Below are positions 45,507 to 57,596 of a DNA stretch of 64,000 nt, piece after piece. The DNA is taken from NCBI GenBank assembly GCA_033239125.1, contig BSWB01000001.1:136816981-136880980 (forward strand). The letters run 5' to 3'. Source of the stretch: Fagopyrum homotropicum. Taxonomy: Eukaryota; Streptophyta; Magnoliopsida; Caryophyllales; Polygonaceae. The notes under the pieces were generated by a model that was not told where the DNA came from, did not search any database, and saw only the letters and a program-made list of their open reading frames with translations. The first letter of the stretch is position 1, and every line of letters begins with the position of its first letter. The position numbers were made by a program, and so were the translations under genes.

Positions 45507-46028
45507 TGTTGAAAAAATAAGAGCACCAAGAACTTTAATTGAATGAGGAATCACAGAGCCGTAATAAACTACTGCACTTGAGCGAAAAAGCCGTCTAGAT
45601 CCGGGTGCAAATCAACCAAGACGGTTCACTCCAGAGGTTACTCTGTACTCACACAAACCGTGCACTCGGTTTGAGCGAGTTGAAACTCTCAGATTATGTG
45701 AATAAGGGAAGAAGATGAGAAAGCGTACAGAAGGAAGAAGGGCTCTTTCTCTGTTTTTGTGTTTCAAAGAGAACTGAAGAGTTCCTATTATATTCAGAAT
45801 ATTGAACTGAAGGCAGGAGATACTTGGCCACTATCTACACTCTCCTTCTTTCTTGTAAAGTTAGCTTCCTATAAAGCCTCTAACAAGTTAGGTGGAAGAC
45901 CTATAAAATAGGAAGTGTGACTTGTGCAGAAAGAAGTTGAAACAAACGCTCAATTCTACTTTATAGGTTTTCCTTTTTAACTAGGAATAAAATAAGCTAA
46001 TAAAGTACAAAGAGATAATGGTCTTTTA
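45507..46028 (-). repeat. Copia 5' LTR, main part
   Basis: This holds 522 of the 544 bp of the 5' LTR. The last 22 bp lie at 48509-48530 beyond the LINE 2 insertion. It aligns throughout with the 3' LTR. Confidence 0.92.
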
Positions 46029-48492
46029 AAATTTGTTTTGAACTCTCAAAACCCTAGCCTCCATCCGAAGAACGCGCTTCCCACGCGCTTAAAAAAACTT
46101 CGGTGCCACCGCCACCAACAAGAAAACCCAGAAAACTCTCACCAACGCTCTTCCTCTGATCTGGATTTGCTTCGAACTTCCCTTCCTTCCCATTCTAGTA
46201 GGCGATTTCTTGCGTCTCTCAATCACCGATCTCAAAAACCCCTTCAATGGCAAGCAAAAAGATGTCAAACCCTGCTGGTGTTGGGTTTGTGTTTGTGATT
46301 GGCGCCGGCGGTGTAGAGGGAAGTTGCACCATGGAGAACTTGGCTTGGGTTTCCGGCCGCTTCTATGTGTTCTCACCCCCTCAACATCTCTATTCCTTCA
46401 AGATTGATTCACTGTATATGGTGGCATCAACTCCTTAGCTGAATCGACATGTTTTCTCTTAAAGGGTCTTTCAGGTATGACTCAATCTAACCTATGTTTC
46501 ATGACTAATATCCAAAATTGTTCTTGTTTCTGCGAGACCAACAAAACAAATTACTATGGAAAGCTATAAGAGTATGGCTTCCTATTTTAATTCCCAAAAA
46601 CACTAAAAAAAACTCGAACAGCTGGATGCATATGATCCAACCAACCGAACAAATTTTTATGTGCCTACAATTTGATGATTCCAGAATCCTGAAACTCAGT
46701 GATGTGTTTCAACGTTTTTCTTTTTTTAACGGTGGAATTCGGATGTTAACAATTACTCCAGACCACAATGACAGAACCCTAAAAACAACAAGAATTGAGA
46801 GGTTGAACCTTGAAGTTCATAACACTCTGCTAAAAATTTTTGCTTCGGAATTATAAGTTTGATGAACTTATGCTTGAACGTGGTATTTGGGCTCTTTGCC
46901 TGGTTTAATGTTCTGTGCTACAGAGGCTGTTTAAATTACTAGACCGCATCTGTTTTCCAGCTAAGCTTTTAAAAATAAAGACCGATTTGCTACCAAGGAG
47001 AAACATATTCACAGTAATCATTTCATTGCATTCAACTAGTCTCGTATGCGGCTTATTTTGTGTGAGATTGTTTTTTGCAGAAACAACGAAGCAACTCACA
47101 AAACTTGTTGACAGGAAGACAAACAAAGAACAACCTTATAGTGAGGATATCACTACGAAAAATGAATCCTAAATGTCAAGAAGTGTTGTACAGTAAATGT
47201 GATTCTTTTCGAACAAATATTTCAGTTTGACTGGACAATTGTGAGGAAGATTTGGCCGTGTTGGGGGATAGATAAAAGTCAAGTTTTGAAGATCAAGATC
47301 GAACAATTTTGCTAAAAATAAAATGAGAATGATTTTATCCTGAGTATCTCAAGCTTGGAGTGCTGAGTGACACAAGACCAAATAGAACATTTATTTGGTC
47401 AAATAACAGGTGTTATAAATTCAATTGTCTTCTCCCATGTAAACAAGAACACATAAAATATTTACTCGACTAAATATGATGTCAGGCTCTTTTATTACGG
47501 TTTGCAGAGTAATAGAAGGGATTGACGGGTATAGAACAAGCGATGAGGCAGTGGATACGTATCAGTTGGATTCAATCCATAAGCTTAATATGTGTTATGA
47601 CCAATTGTTAACTCCAAAATCGAATCCCATAAGCTTAATATGTGTTATGACCAATTGTTAACTCCAAAATCTTCTAGCATAGATAAACTTGTCGCGTACG
47701 ACTCGTCGACTCATGTGTTTGGGTTTTTTATGTAAAACTATTGAATAATAGGAATGATATTGTCATTTTTTGGATGCAGTATGATCAAATGTGAATCCAA
47801 GAACAAAGTCTTTCAAAGAAGATATGAACAACTGTTATAATTGAGGACAATGATCCATCTACCCAAGAACAACCACTAAATTACCCACAAAATTACTCAA
47901 CTTTAATGTTATGAATAAGTAAGAAAAAGTTAGCTTTTAAAATAAATAAATAAATTATTCCAAGTTTTTGGAATCCAAATTTCATCCTTCTAAAAATTCT
48001 GAAATGACTTTCCTTTTTGAAGATGTTTCTCGAGGGTGACCTAAACGATTGTCTTGGAAGATGTCGTAGTCGCGTGCCCCTGTTGATCGTGTTGATTGTG
48101 ATCGTGGTTGTGTTCGAGGTCTCCAAAGATCCTCCATCTAGGTGGGGGCAACGTCGTGGGATCCACATTTCCGCAGGAGGTATGACATCCCCTAAAAAAG
48201 GTTTCTACCATCCTGCTTTCCGGCGGCGAGACACCGCGCCAGTTTCATCTAGCCCGTGCCCTCTCCATGTTTTGCCAGCCTCGAGTGTTCCGTGTCTTCT
48301 CCAAAGGTGTAGTTGTTCCGATTTTTGGATCTTTCTCACTTTTTCGGTCTTTGCTTGTGGTGATTGTATTGTTTCCTTTTTTGGTTTTTCTATTTGCATG
48401 ACGGTTTGCCCGTTTGCCGATTGTCGGCCTCTCGATACACCAATTATCTTTGGTGTAATCGAGCCTCTTACCTTCTTGATCAAACAAAAAAA
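46029..48492 (+). mobile_element. LINE-like retroelement (LINE 2) inside the copia LTR, 2464 bp
   Basis: A 16-bp target duplication AGATAATGGTCTTTTA lies at 46013-46028 and 48493-48508. The insert ends in an A-rich tail (CAAACAAAAAAAA), showing target-primed insertion on the plus strand. The 5' part has a leader-like AAAACCCTAGCCTCC and a short frame at 46247-46438 (MASKKMSNPAGVGFVFVIGA). A second frame at 46518-46856 has LLWKAIRVWLPILIPKNTKK. No endonuclease or reverse transcriptase is visible, so it is internally deleted or non-autonomous. The 3' 300 bp (48180-48480) are T/C-rich, like plant LINE tails. Confidence 0.75.
47577..47672. repeat. Two-copy 50-bp tandem repeat in LINE 2
   Basis: AAGCTTAATATGTGTTATGA begins at 47581 and again at 47631. 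The two copies are identical over about 45 bases, so the duplication is recent. Confidence 0.9.
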
Positions 48493-48535
48493 AGATAATG
48501 GTCTTTTATTTGTGAATTATATGTCCAACAGTGCG

Positions 48536-48680
48536 GACTTTATGTACCTCTCACACGCGTTACACTAGTATATTGTGATAATGTTTATGCTACATACATT
48601 TCTTCTAACCGATGCAATGACAATGCATCAAAATATCGAGATTGAAATACATTTGTCAAGGTAGCTATTGTATCCTAGTG
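48536..48680 (+). pseudogene. Old copia RNase H relic, right part
   Basis: It continues the target copia fragment: GLYVPLTRVTLVYCDN, VYATYISSN and, after a frame change, NIEIEIH, the usual RNase H YCDN and HIEID blocks. It is in plus orientation, opposite to the copia that split it. Confidence 0.65.
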
Positions 48681-50103
48681 GCTTACACGCGGTACACTAG
48701 CATATCGTTGATATGTGGGTTGGTTCAATGATTCGAGATAAAGTTACTAAGCTACTTCTTATGGGTCATGCAGCGTTGGTTACGAGTTCTATGTAAGACA
48801 TGGATGTGTAGTTGATAACGGACTACCAATTAATTCAGTTGTAAGAGATTATTTTTCGAAATTAGGTAACAATTTTTTCCCTCTTAACTCAGTGAAATGC
48901 CTATTTGGAAAATTTTAGGATTGGCCTTGTTGTTCGTGGAAACAAGATGATCTTGAGCACCATTCAAATTGGGGCGACGCCTTTTCTAGACACAACAATT
49001 GCTCACCTATTAGTTAGGAAGTTAGGATAGGTAATTGAAGCTGGATGAGGATAATCTTGGGTGTTTTTATAAAATTCTATATTAGTACCTAAAAAAGATG
49101 CTTATAAAATAACATTGTTAACTTTCCAAGTAAAATGTATATTGCTAAGTAACACAATTTGAGTTAAATTTGAACTAACTTGGATCATCATTTCGGAGAA
49201 AACGAAGATCAAGACAAAATATAATTCCCCGAAGGCGTCTAAGTTGGACTTGACCGTTAATATCATAATTTAATGGATTAATATCATTATATGCTTGTAT
49301 TGGTTTTGCTAAACTAAAGTCAAATTGGTATTCACAATCAATTCTAATCATAGTCTCTCCCTTGGAGGACTCGAATTGGGTATCAAACAGACAAACACCA
49401 TTGAGTTCCTTCTTTTGATCATTTTCAAACAACTTGCTTTAATTATTCTAATTATCTTCTTTAAGTTGTGACTTTTAGATTAGATGGTATTGTTCTAAAA
49501 TCAAGTAGGTCAAGAAACAGAGACAATCACTTTCAAGAAAGACACAAGTATTTTTATTTCAAAGAAATAATTAATATATATTTTCAGGAGAAGATTGATT
49601 TTAAATTGAGGTTCAAGTTTCCGCAGCATCCTTTCGTCTTCCCTTGATCTTCACTATATTGAACTATCTTATAGATCAAATGACTTACCCTTTCCAAAAG
49701 AGGGAGTTTATGGGCTCCAAGAAAGGAGTCAACATCGTGTTGTCTAACTTTTACGACATACACGCCAGTGGCTGAACAATAATACTACCCAGTTCATAAT
49801 TTACCTAGCCGGTAATTGAATACCGTAAATAACTGAGCTTTGAAATTACCCACAGCATACAGACAGGAGGATTTATGAATTTTAATCATAATATTTCTAC
49901 TTCACACATTGGACATAGAAACATTTTTGGGCCTTCAGTCTTGGTAAGATCAATATAAACTTACAACTTACAGGTACGACTCTGAGCGGCAAACTGGAAA
50001 TCAGAATGCTGCTCTTTCACTGCAGGGGGTAAAAGATCAAAACCCCATACAAAATTAAAGAGAGTTGCTTACTTGCGTGGTTCCCTATACAAAGTAGGGG
50101 GGC
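48681..50103. other. Intergenic and 3' region of the next minus-strand gene
   Basis: No firm gene. The minus-strand frame at 49175-49432 (84 codons) has no family I recognise. The last hundred or so bases before 50104 are probably the 3' UTR of the small membrane-protein gene. Confidence 0.4.
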
Positions 50104-52652
50104 TTAGTCTTCCAAGATCTGCTGTCGCTCAAGCTCTATGATGTTTTCAGCCAAGCGGCTCAGGGTGCTATTCGTGCTTCCATTATTGCTACGGCAATCC
50201 AACAGCTGTTCCCGGAGATTCCTCACAAGGTCGTTGAGTTTCTGAATTGTCTTCTCCTGTGATAGTATTATCTGCAGTACAAGAAAGAGGGATTAGATCT
50301 TCGTAGGAAGTCATAACTGGCATATTGTGCTTACATTAAATAGCTACAAAATCAGCACCAAGAGTCATAACAACAGATAGGAGGCTAAACAGACATCTAG
50401 TCAACAGCGGTGCCTACAGACCTACCGTACCGCGGCTACCGCCAGCATCAATGGCAATACACCCATTGTGCCACAACAAAAAGAGTTATAGCAACATCAC
50501 CAATAAAAGGTATCTATGTGAGGTTTCATTCTTGGCGAGAGATGAAGAGGAGGACTATGATTAAAGATATAAGAACATCTTTATAATGCAGATGACAGTT
50601 GGAATTGGATTTATTATCTTTTGATGGCTACATGATCAAATATAATATTATTCAATAGAGTTGCATCTTGTATTTCAGGGCACAGAATAATCAGAATATG
50701 CGTACATCATTAAGATAATTTAGATAGATTGTATTTTATGCCACCAAATACTCAGAAGAAAGTTCAAATGTTCAATATTACTTGGGTTTGATATCCATGA
50801 ATTTGTTCAGCCATATTGCATTTGTTTTATCCATGAATTCATGTGCCACATGACATAGCAAATTAGCAATACAATTCAACCATTTTCAATAGGATCACAA
50901 GTCATAACACGCCAAAAGAAAATTTTTGGAGACTCCAATAGAAGGACATCCCAAGGTGTTGGAACATAAATTAAGAGTGTTACAAGAATTCAAAGGGTTG
51001 CCCAAAGCAGCAGAAGTAACTCCATGCATTCCCAGATCATTACTATACATACCAAAAAGTTCACCGATACACTGGTAACTAAAGGCGAGGGATATGCCAT
51101 CATTACATACTAAGTACTAAACAAATTCATATTAATGCAAATGGAGTTTACCACTCAGCAAAATCATGAAATTAAGGTTGACTGACAGTAAGATCACACT
51201 AACTCTCTCACTTTAAATTATAAACACAGGTGACCTCAAAAGTACATAGGACGAACAAACATCGTGCATTATCCTAACACAAACCATTAATTTATGCATT
51301 GTTTTCACTGCCACAAATAAAACTCAAGTTTATTTTATATTTGTAGCCTTGACCAATATGAAACATCAACCTCCTGGGTTGGGATGTATTTTCTTTTAAG
51401 GAATAAGGATAACCAGTTCCAACATATTTCTGTTTTATAACAATGCACAAATTAGGGAAATAGGTCAGGTGTGTGTTCATGAACCACAAACATAGACGTC
51501 TTGGGTTCAATAAACTGTATAGATACATGGTAATTTTAGGAATGACGAGTATTTAGCAGACAGGGAGGGCACATGTAAAGAGGAGGGGATTATTTGAGAA
51601 GCGAATGCTCTTCAGGTATTCAGAAATTGCATACACTTAAGTACATAACATGGATAATCCTTGGCAGGTATTAAATTCAACTAATAAGAAAACTCAAAAA
51701 CTTGGGCATATAAGTTGTAACTTAACACATATTTACATGGTCAAATGTTAGGAAAGTCGTAAGCAGACCACCAAGCAAAAGTGATGATTAGTCTCGGTAC
51801 AAGACTTCAATAAATACCCTAGGTATTTATGGGGTTTCCAAATAAAATAAACAGCATAATAAGATTCCCAAAGGATAGATCATGTAAGATCAATGATTAC
51901 ATTGTTCACGCCTTTCCACTGATCTTTATAATCCCATCCCCCTGGTTGGGTTAGATTTTACTAGAAGCCCTGACTCTGCTATAGGTAGCCTATTTCATGA
52001 TACCCAGAGTTCAGCTAGATTTTAATCACCGGGATACCTAATTATCAAAATAAACTATATAGAATTTCTATTAGGAGAACCTACATTAGCAGTTCAATAC
52101 TCCCAATACGAAGAATATTGCTAGTTGACACCTCATTTATGCGCCCACGTAGAGAAGACGTCAATTCTCAAGTACAGTTGAACTTTTGTTTGTGCAAGAC
52201 CACACAAGACCACGGATCTTTAGAGACACAAGGCATCGTAACATACATGCAAAGAGAGGCATACCAACAATAAACTCCAGCCAAAAATCAATGCTGTAAA
52301 CAAAATGGAGAAAATCCAAATCCTAAATTTGATACTAAATATATATCCAAGCCCGACTTGCAACATGTAAAATGAAAACAATAAGATCACCAAAACCTGG
52401 TAAGGTTTCATTTGGGAGGAAGATAATAGTTGTATTGAACCAGATTATTAGACAGGATGGAAAAGAAAACACACAAGTAGAAGTAGTGATTACCTTCTCC
52501 TTGACAGCCTCTTGCCTGTTAGAAATGCGCTGTTGCTTCTGCGAAACACTAGAGGCGGCATCTATGTCATTAACCAGTGGCTGTCTCCATTCGAATTGAG
52601 AGGTGATTATGAGTACCATCAACAGAAACACCAGCAACATAGGTCGCGACAT
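50104..52652 (-). CDS. Conserved 108-residue membrane-anchored coiled-coil protein, 2 exons
   Basis: Exon 1 is 52652-52494 (53 codons) and exon 2 is 50271-50104 (55 codons and TAA). A GT..AG intron of 2222 bp separates them. The protein begins MSRPMLLVFLLMVLIITSQF, an N-terminal hydrophobic segment that should act as a membrane anchor or signal. A charged helix follows: SVSQKQQRISNRQEAVKEK, then ILSQEKTIQKLNDLVRNLRE and LAENIIELERQQILED, with heptad-like leucines (coiled coil). I believe similar short proteins are widespread in plants, but no function is known to me. Both splice junctions are in phase and the frame is clean. A longer in-frame start by GTG at 52670 is not supported. Confidence 0.8.
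50272..52493 (-). other. Long intron of the small membrane-protein gene
   Basis: AT-rich, without transposon ends or coding frames that I can support. An unannotated alternative exon cannot be excluded. Confidence 0.55.
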
Positions 52653-53675
52653 ATTTCCAAACACAACCACCGCTCACAATCCGGCAGCAGCTACCGCATC
52701 AATCAAAAAAACGCCAATCAGATCATCACCACGATTCCACACACATACAGAAAACCCTAGCCCTCCAAAGCTCCAATACTTCAAAATGCCGCGAATATGC
52801 AAATGCGGAATTAAAAAAAAACCCTAGAATCTCAAGAGTTAACAGAAAGCGCACATAATAGGATGAGAAAATAAGAATTGCAGAAGGAAATTGAAGGCGT
52901 CAAGTAGTAATTTGTTGTTGAGGCTGTAGATTGTTGCCGTCGGCAGGGAGTAGATTTTCCACTGGGGAAGGAAGAAATGAGAGCTTTGAATTAAATTTCT
53001 TCGGAAGAATGATCGTCTTGTTTGAGGAAACCGATTATTATTGTTATATATTATAGACTCGGAGTTACAACTATATTACAAAGATACCCCGGTTTATCTT
53101 CATTTTTTTTATACAAGAAAAAAAGGTGAGAAAAGGGAGGTTGACTAACCGCCCTAAAATATCGTTTCAGATGAGCTATATAGCTTCTTGTGACAACGGA
53201 TTGATATATGCGTCTGGATTATGGCCAAGAACGTCAGACGATCAACAACAGTGATGATTTCTCAAAAGTGTTGATTTCTCAAAAAATGTGACGGACACTA
53301 TAAAGGGTGAAACTAGAGAGAGGTAAAATTATCTGAGATGATCATATCAGTTTCCCTAGGGGGTTTCCATGTGTATAATCGAGTTAATGAGCACCAAATT
53401 GTTGCCCTCAATTTCAATGGCTGAAAACCCAAGGCTAGTGGCTTTTTAGAGGCCCTCCCGAAGAACAAAAGTTTTCGCCTTCAAAATAGAGTTGGTGTCG
53501 CATCTATCCATATCAACAACAAGGATCCTTGCAAAATTATTTCGGATGATGAAACCAAAAGCAAATTGATTAGACGAAATTCTATAGTCGTCAAAATCGA
53601 GTTTGACCGAGTTACCAACATGTCTCTACCATTTGATGTTTTTTTTGTTCTTCTTCTCTGGTTCAGGGTTTTTGC
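52653..53675. other. Upstream region of the small gene plus an unidentified open stretch
   Basis: The first roughly 330 bases are likely leader and promoter of the minus-strand gene (GC-richer, with CCCTAG elements). At about 53440-53650 the plus strand is open for some 70 codons without an ATG (ALPKNKSFRLQNRVGVASIH, then SIVVKIEFDRV). It may be a LINE or gene remnant. I do not recognise it. Confidence 0.4.
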
Positions 53676-55589
53676 TGTAAGACCTCAAATTCTCAAAACT
53701 CGGGGAGCTATTGGTTAGGACCTCAATGGGTCCCGACCTTAGCTTGACAACAAATTTACTAGGATCTTGCAGCAAGACACAAACGTATTTAAAACCTTTT
53801 TCAAAACATCAAATAATATTTACATGAATGATCAACACATGACAACCTTACAAAACATAAATATATTAATAACATGCATGTTGTACGAAAGACTCTCCGT
53901 CCCCATCTAATGAGTATGTGGACCCGGCTGACCATACGTCCCGGATCTCTCTACAATTGTCTATCTCTACAAAATCTACAACACGGATAAACCGTTACTA
54001 ACAATCCAAATATAAGTAGAATAAAAAATAGCACAAACACAACTCAAGCAAAATAAAACAATCATCATGTTGGCACACAAACCGGTTATTATCTGATAAC
54101 TTAGGTGATTCACTTTATTCCGTTTTTAAAGTTATGGAACGAGAAATCTTAAGATTTCTTGCCTCCGTTCCTTATCCAACTGGTGATGGTTAGACACATC
54201 TCCGCTAGTGGCATCCCCGCAAACCAAGTATGGGCTAGTCCCTAAAGAAATCCCAGTCGCCCTCGGGCTTACTGGGCAGAATGCCACCGCCCGTTACTCT
54301 TAGGCCAAAAATATAGGTCGGTAGTACGTAAAGAATAATTATACTTCTAAACATATAAGTCAAACATCACTATCATCATTCACACCAATATCTAGAAGTT
54401 AGCTAAGTAAGCCCAAAGGACTTACCTGAATCAAATCTCAAATCCCAATATCTTGACTCGGTCTGTAATCGCAGAAACTCAACCGTCTGTTACAAAAGAC
54501 AAGTGGATCAATAATGTATTCCACTTAGACTTCTAAGATACACAATCCCATCATAAGAGAAATTACTAAAAATACCCTCATAAGGTAAAATGACCATTTT
54601 ACCTCTGATCTCAAAACTCTCGAAAATTCCATAACATAGTTTCAAACTCTCCTTTAGAATAAATCCACAATCTAACTCTCAAGGGGAAGTTTGTTAAAGA
54701 TTTTGTAGAGTTATTCAAATTCTTGGCTTTCTCAAAAAGTCACTATGATCCAACTTTGACTTAATGTATAACCCTTATACAAAAATCTAAAAATTTTGAA
54801 GAAAATATATAAACCTTCTATGATATGCACTCTAATCGTAAGAGCAAGAAATTCTCAAAATAGTCAACTACAACTCTTAAACAAAATTCCCAAATTAGGT
54901 CAATATACCTCTAAACCTTAAAATCCGCCTTAGTCATCTTCCGACTAATTTCTTTGTCGAAGTGTAATTTTTATCCCCTTTGTGAACTTAAGAACTCTTA
55001 TAGTACAAAGGTTTCCCACCCTTAATTAAACCCATAACGCTAGTTAATCTCTAACACCAACTAAACTAATAATTCAATCTCTTGCAACTAGGGTCATACT
55101 CTAAATTTAAAAGTTGAGTACTATTGGGCAACTTATCCTTGTAGGTCAAAACTCGACTTCTAACAATATTAAGGCTACTAAAGTAAATATGAAACTTTGG
55201 GCTCTTTCCTGAATTTTCCAAATTAGGGTCAAGACTGAAAATATCATAAATATGGGTCAAATAACAAAATTAGCAAGATGGTTTAAAATCTGTAATTTAC
55301 CCCTCCATAAACAGGAGTCACGCTCAAGGGCTGAAGGTATGGCGTACGGCGGTTCTCATTCCCGGCCTTGGACGATGACGACCCTCGCTCGTTGGAGGAG
55401 ACGGTCAACAGGTGGTGGCGACAAGCGAGATAAGAGCTCGCATCTCCGGCATCTTGCCAGCAGTCCCGGTGAGGATTATAAGGGCGGAGAAGACAGAGGT
55501 TGCAGGTGGGGGTGGCAAAGGCCAATCTTGCGGTAAGGAGAAGGGGCATGGCTCTCCAACGTCAAGCGAGGCGGGGATCTCTCACCGGC
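53676..55589 (-). mobile_element. Family D LTR (copy 3), interrupted at 55589
   Basis: It starts TGTAAGACCTCAAATTCTCA and follows the family D LTR order, including the TGGGTCCCGACC tail, CGGATCTCTC block, palindrome with splice donor near 54408-54426 and the GC-rich region 55310-55580. It is cut by the chromovirus that begins at 55590, and its other end lies beyond the window. It is more diverged than copies 1 and 2. Confidence 0.8.
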
Positions 55590-55605
55590 TGTAAGATCCC
55601 AGTTT

Positions 55606-55693
55606 TTACCTTCACCGCTCCCGCGGTGAAGGTAACCGCCCCCGCGGTGACAAGGGGCCGCCCCTGCGGCTGAGGTGATCCGCCCCTGCGGAT
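55606..55693 (+). repeat. Cluster of four GC-rich hairpins in LTR C2
   Basis: 55606-55635: 13-bp arms TTACCTTCACCGC and GCGGTGAAGGTAA, loop TCCC. 55635-55648: arms ACCGC/GCGGT, loop CCCC. 55656-55671: arms GGCCGC/GCGGCT with a G-U pair, loop CCCT. 55678-55693: arms ATCCGC/GCGGAT, loop CCCT. Degenerate units lie near 56203-56275. Confidence 0.85.
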
Positions 55694-56550
55694 ACGTTAT
55701 TGTAGATCGTTCCTGATATGTTTTCGTTCGTTTTATCTTCCTTCCATAGATAGAATATCCGATCTTCTATCTCATGGGCCGGCTTCCTTATCTTCTTCCT
55801 AACCCTAGATGTCCTTTCTATCGATCTTTCCAACCTCTTCTATATCCCGTCTTTTCTTCTTTTTCCCGTTTCTTGCTTACATCTTCTCCAACCCTAGAGC
55901 ACTACAGTCTTGCTTCTAGTGATCTTTCTGAACGTGTAAGATCTTCCTCCCTTGTTCTTCATCACGTTCATGTGCCGCTGCACCTTGCTTCTCTTCCGTT
56001 TTGTATCTCTCTTCGTTTCCTCTTCTCTTCTTCTCCAAGAATCAAGTTTGATCATTGATTCTTGTGGAGCGTTTCGTTGATGATTCTTTGATGTTTACAA
56101 GCTCTCTTGGTTGAGTTGTGATGTGTGAAAGTGTTAGAAGTGCAAGCTTTGGCCTTGTCGTGGTTTTATTGTCATCGAGAAGCCGACAGTCGCTTATGTC
56201 GAAGATCCGCCCCTACGCCTCTATCGTGCCGTCCCGTGGGTTTCCGCCCCTGCGCCTTATCCGACTGCCCTTACGGTTTATCGGCAGTAACTCCTGTCTT
56301 GGTGAGTTGCTTCCTTCCTTGCTTCCTTCGTTCCTATCCTTACCTTTTGATGATGTTGTTGACCCTTAGTGTTTTGTAAGACTAGTGTTTGTGACCCTAG
56401 CTTGTGTAGATCTCTTAGAGATCATGGAGACTAGAAGTTATAGACTTCTAGCATTCGTTTCGGTTTCTGATTCGTGATGCCTTGTGTGAACAAGCTTTCC
56501 GTTCTTCTTTCCTAAGGTTTGTGAGTTGTTTGCTGAGTTATCTGAGTGAG

Positions 56551-57007
56551 GTAAGTCCCTTGGACTTACTTAGCTTCATTCTCCGTATTGGTTTGATTGT
56601 ATTGGCTTGTTTGTGTTGTTTATCATGTTATAACTGACAACCGGAATAGGATTGACCTTTGTTATACCTTAATTGGCCCAAGTGTATTATAACCGGGTGG
56701 TTACCGCTTGTCTAGTTCAGAATGGGGAAACTGAAAGGTGCTCTCCCGACCAGTCCAGCAGGTGATAGAAGGATGCATATGTTCTATACTTGTTGGTGAA
56801 AGGGGACGGAGGCGAGATCATATCAATACTCGTGTAACAACCATATGTTGAATTAGTAATTGGATAACATAATGAAAGATAATAACCGGATGTGTGTGAG
56901 CATGTTGATGTGTTTACTTTACCTTATGTATGTTTGTGCCTTTATTGTCTTCTTGATATCTAGAATGTTAGCTAACGGTTTATAGCGATCTTGTAGATGT
57001 TCCACAG
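56551..57007 (+). other. Candidate intron inside LTR C2
   Basis: Donor GAG/GTAAGT at 56551, branch-like TTAGCTAAC near 56970 and acceptor CCACAG/GTTC ending at 57007. It has the same layout as 5091-5539. Its 457-bp length equals that of both family D candidates. Confidence 0.4.
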
Positions 57008-57301
57008 GTTCAGGATACTGCTGAGTGATCCGGATGGTGTGGTCAGCCGGGGATCCCGTACATTATAGGACGAGATCGGGTTTATTTTTATGTTGTTGCT
57101 TTCCCTTTTGTTTTAAACTCGGCTGCGAGTCTTTTACACTTCCCTTTGTTTTAGCCTTTGGTTTTATATTGAGTTTTGGTTTTCATTCGTCTATACCTTG
57201 TTGTAAGATTCGTTGTGTCGTTGCTACTTTGAGGGTCGGGACCCATTGTGAGGTCCTAACCCGTAACGTTTCGAGTTCCCAGAACTTAGGATGTTACAAT
57301 A

Positions 57302-57313
57302 TGGTATCAGAGC
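57302..57313 (+). promoter_or_regulatory. Primer-binding site (initiator Met tRNA)
   Basis: TGGTATCAGAGC lies three bases after the LTR end. It is the exact complement of the plant initiator Met tRNA 3' end used by most gypsy elements. Confidence 0.93.
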
Positions 57314-57554
57314 TCTTGGTTAGCAACAATGGCACTTAAAATCTTCTAAAGGTCGGATGGATAAATAAATAGAACCCGCAAGGGGTCTACATTTTCAAAA
57401 GGGGGTTTTTGTTTTAAACTTGTCGGTCTGGGATAGATGTACCGGCGACCACCACTACCTCCGCGGATCTCAGCAGTGTAGTTTCTTATATGTTGGCCTT
57501 TAAGTACTTTTCTGGGTTTCTGCTTTAGCTGTAGCGTGGCCTTCTATCTATATA

Positions 57555-57586
57555 GATTCTTATATATATATATATATATATATATC
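57555..57586. repeat. (TA)n run before gag
   Basis: About fourteen TA units lie in the leader between the primer site and gag of the chromovirus. They are probably slippage and not an element-specific signal. Confidence 0.9.
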
Positions 57587-57596
57587 CATATAGCAG

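Larger units (their letters stand above)
40546..48530 (-). mobile_element. Ty1/copia retrotransposon with both LTRs (minus strand)
   Basis: The LTRs (543 bp at 40546-41088; 544 bp at 45507-46028 plus 48509-48530) begin TGTTG and end CAACA. They are very similar, so insertion is fairly recent. Flanks GTGCT/GTGCG form a 5-bp duplication with one change. Internal order on the minus strand is gag, protease, integrase, reverse transcriptase, RNase H, the copia order. A LINE-like element splits the 5' LTR. The expected Met-tRNA primer site is absent: the bases after the 5' LTR are instead complementary to a stretch of U5. Confidence 0.93.
55590..57298 (+). repeat. Chromovirus 5' LTR (family C, copy 2), 1709 bp
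   Basis: It starts TGTAAGATCCC and ends ATGTTACA. It carries four hairpins of the CCGC/GCGG type in 55606-55693, the first with a perfect 13-bp stem. Further palindromes lie at 56409-56423, 56431-56451 and 56551-56569, and candidate splice sites at 56551 and 57007. It aligns throughout with 4123-5825. Confidence 0.93.

Noticed and set aside
40546..48530. Endogenous pararetrovirus or an envelope gene in the copia element
   Set aside because: The domain order integrase before reverse transcriptase and the LTRs identify Ty1/copia. No movement-protein or env-like frame is present between RNase H and the 3' LTR.
55252..55594. Overlapping frames of 60-94 codons before the chromovirus
   Set aside because: This region is the GC-rich part of LTR D3. 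The frames are unrelated to any domain and are cut by the insertion at 55590.
57025..57339. 104-codon open frame across the end of LTR C2
   Set aside because: It spans the LTR/primer-site boundary and has no recognisable domain. Gag starts later, at 57597.
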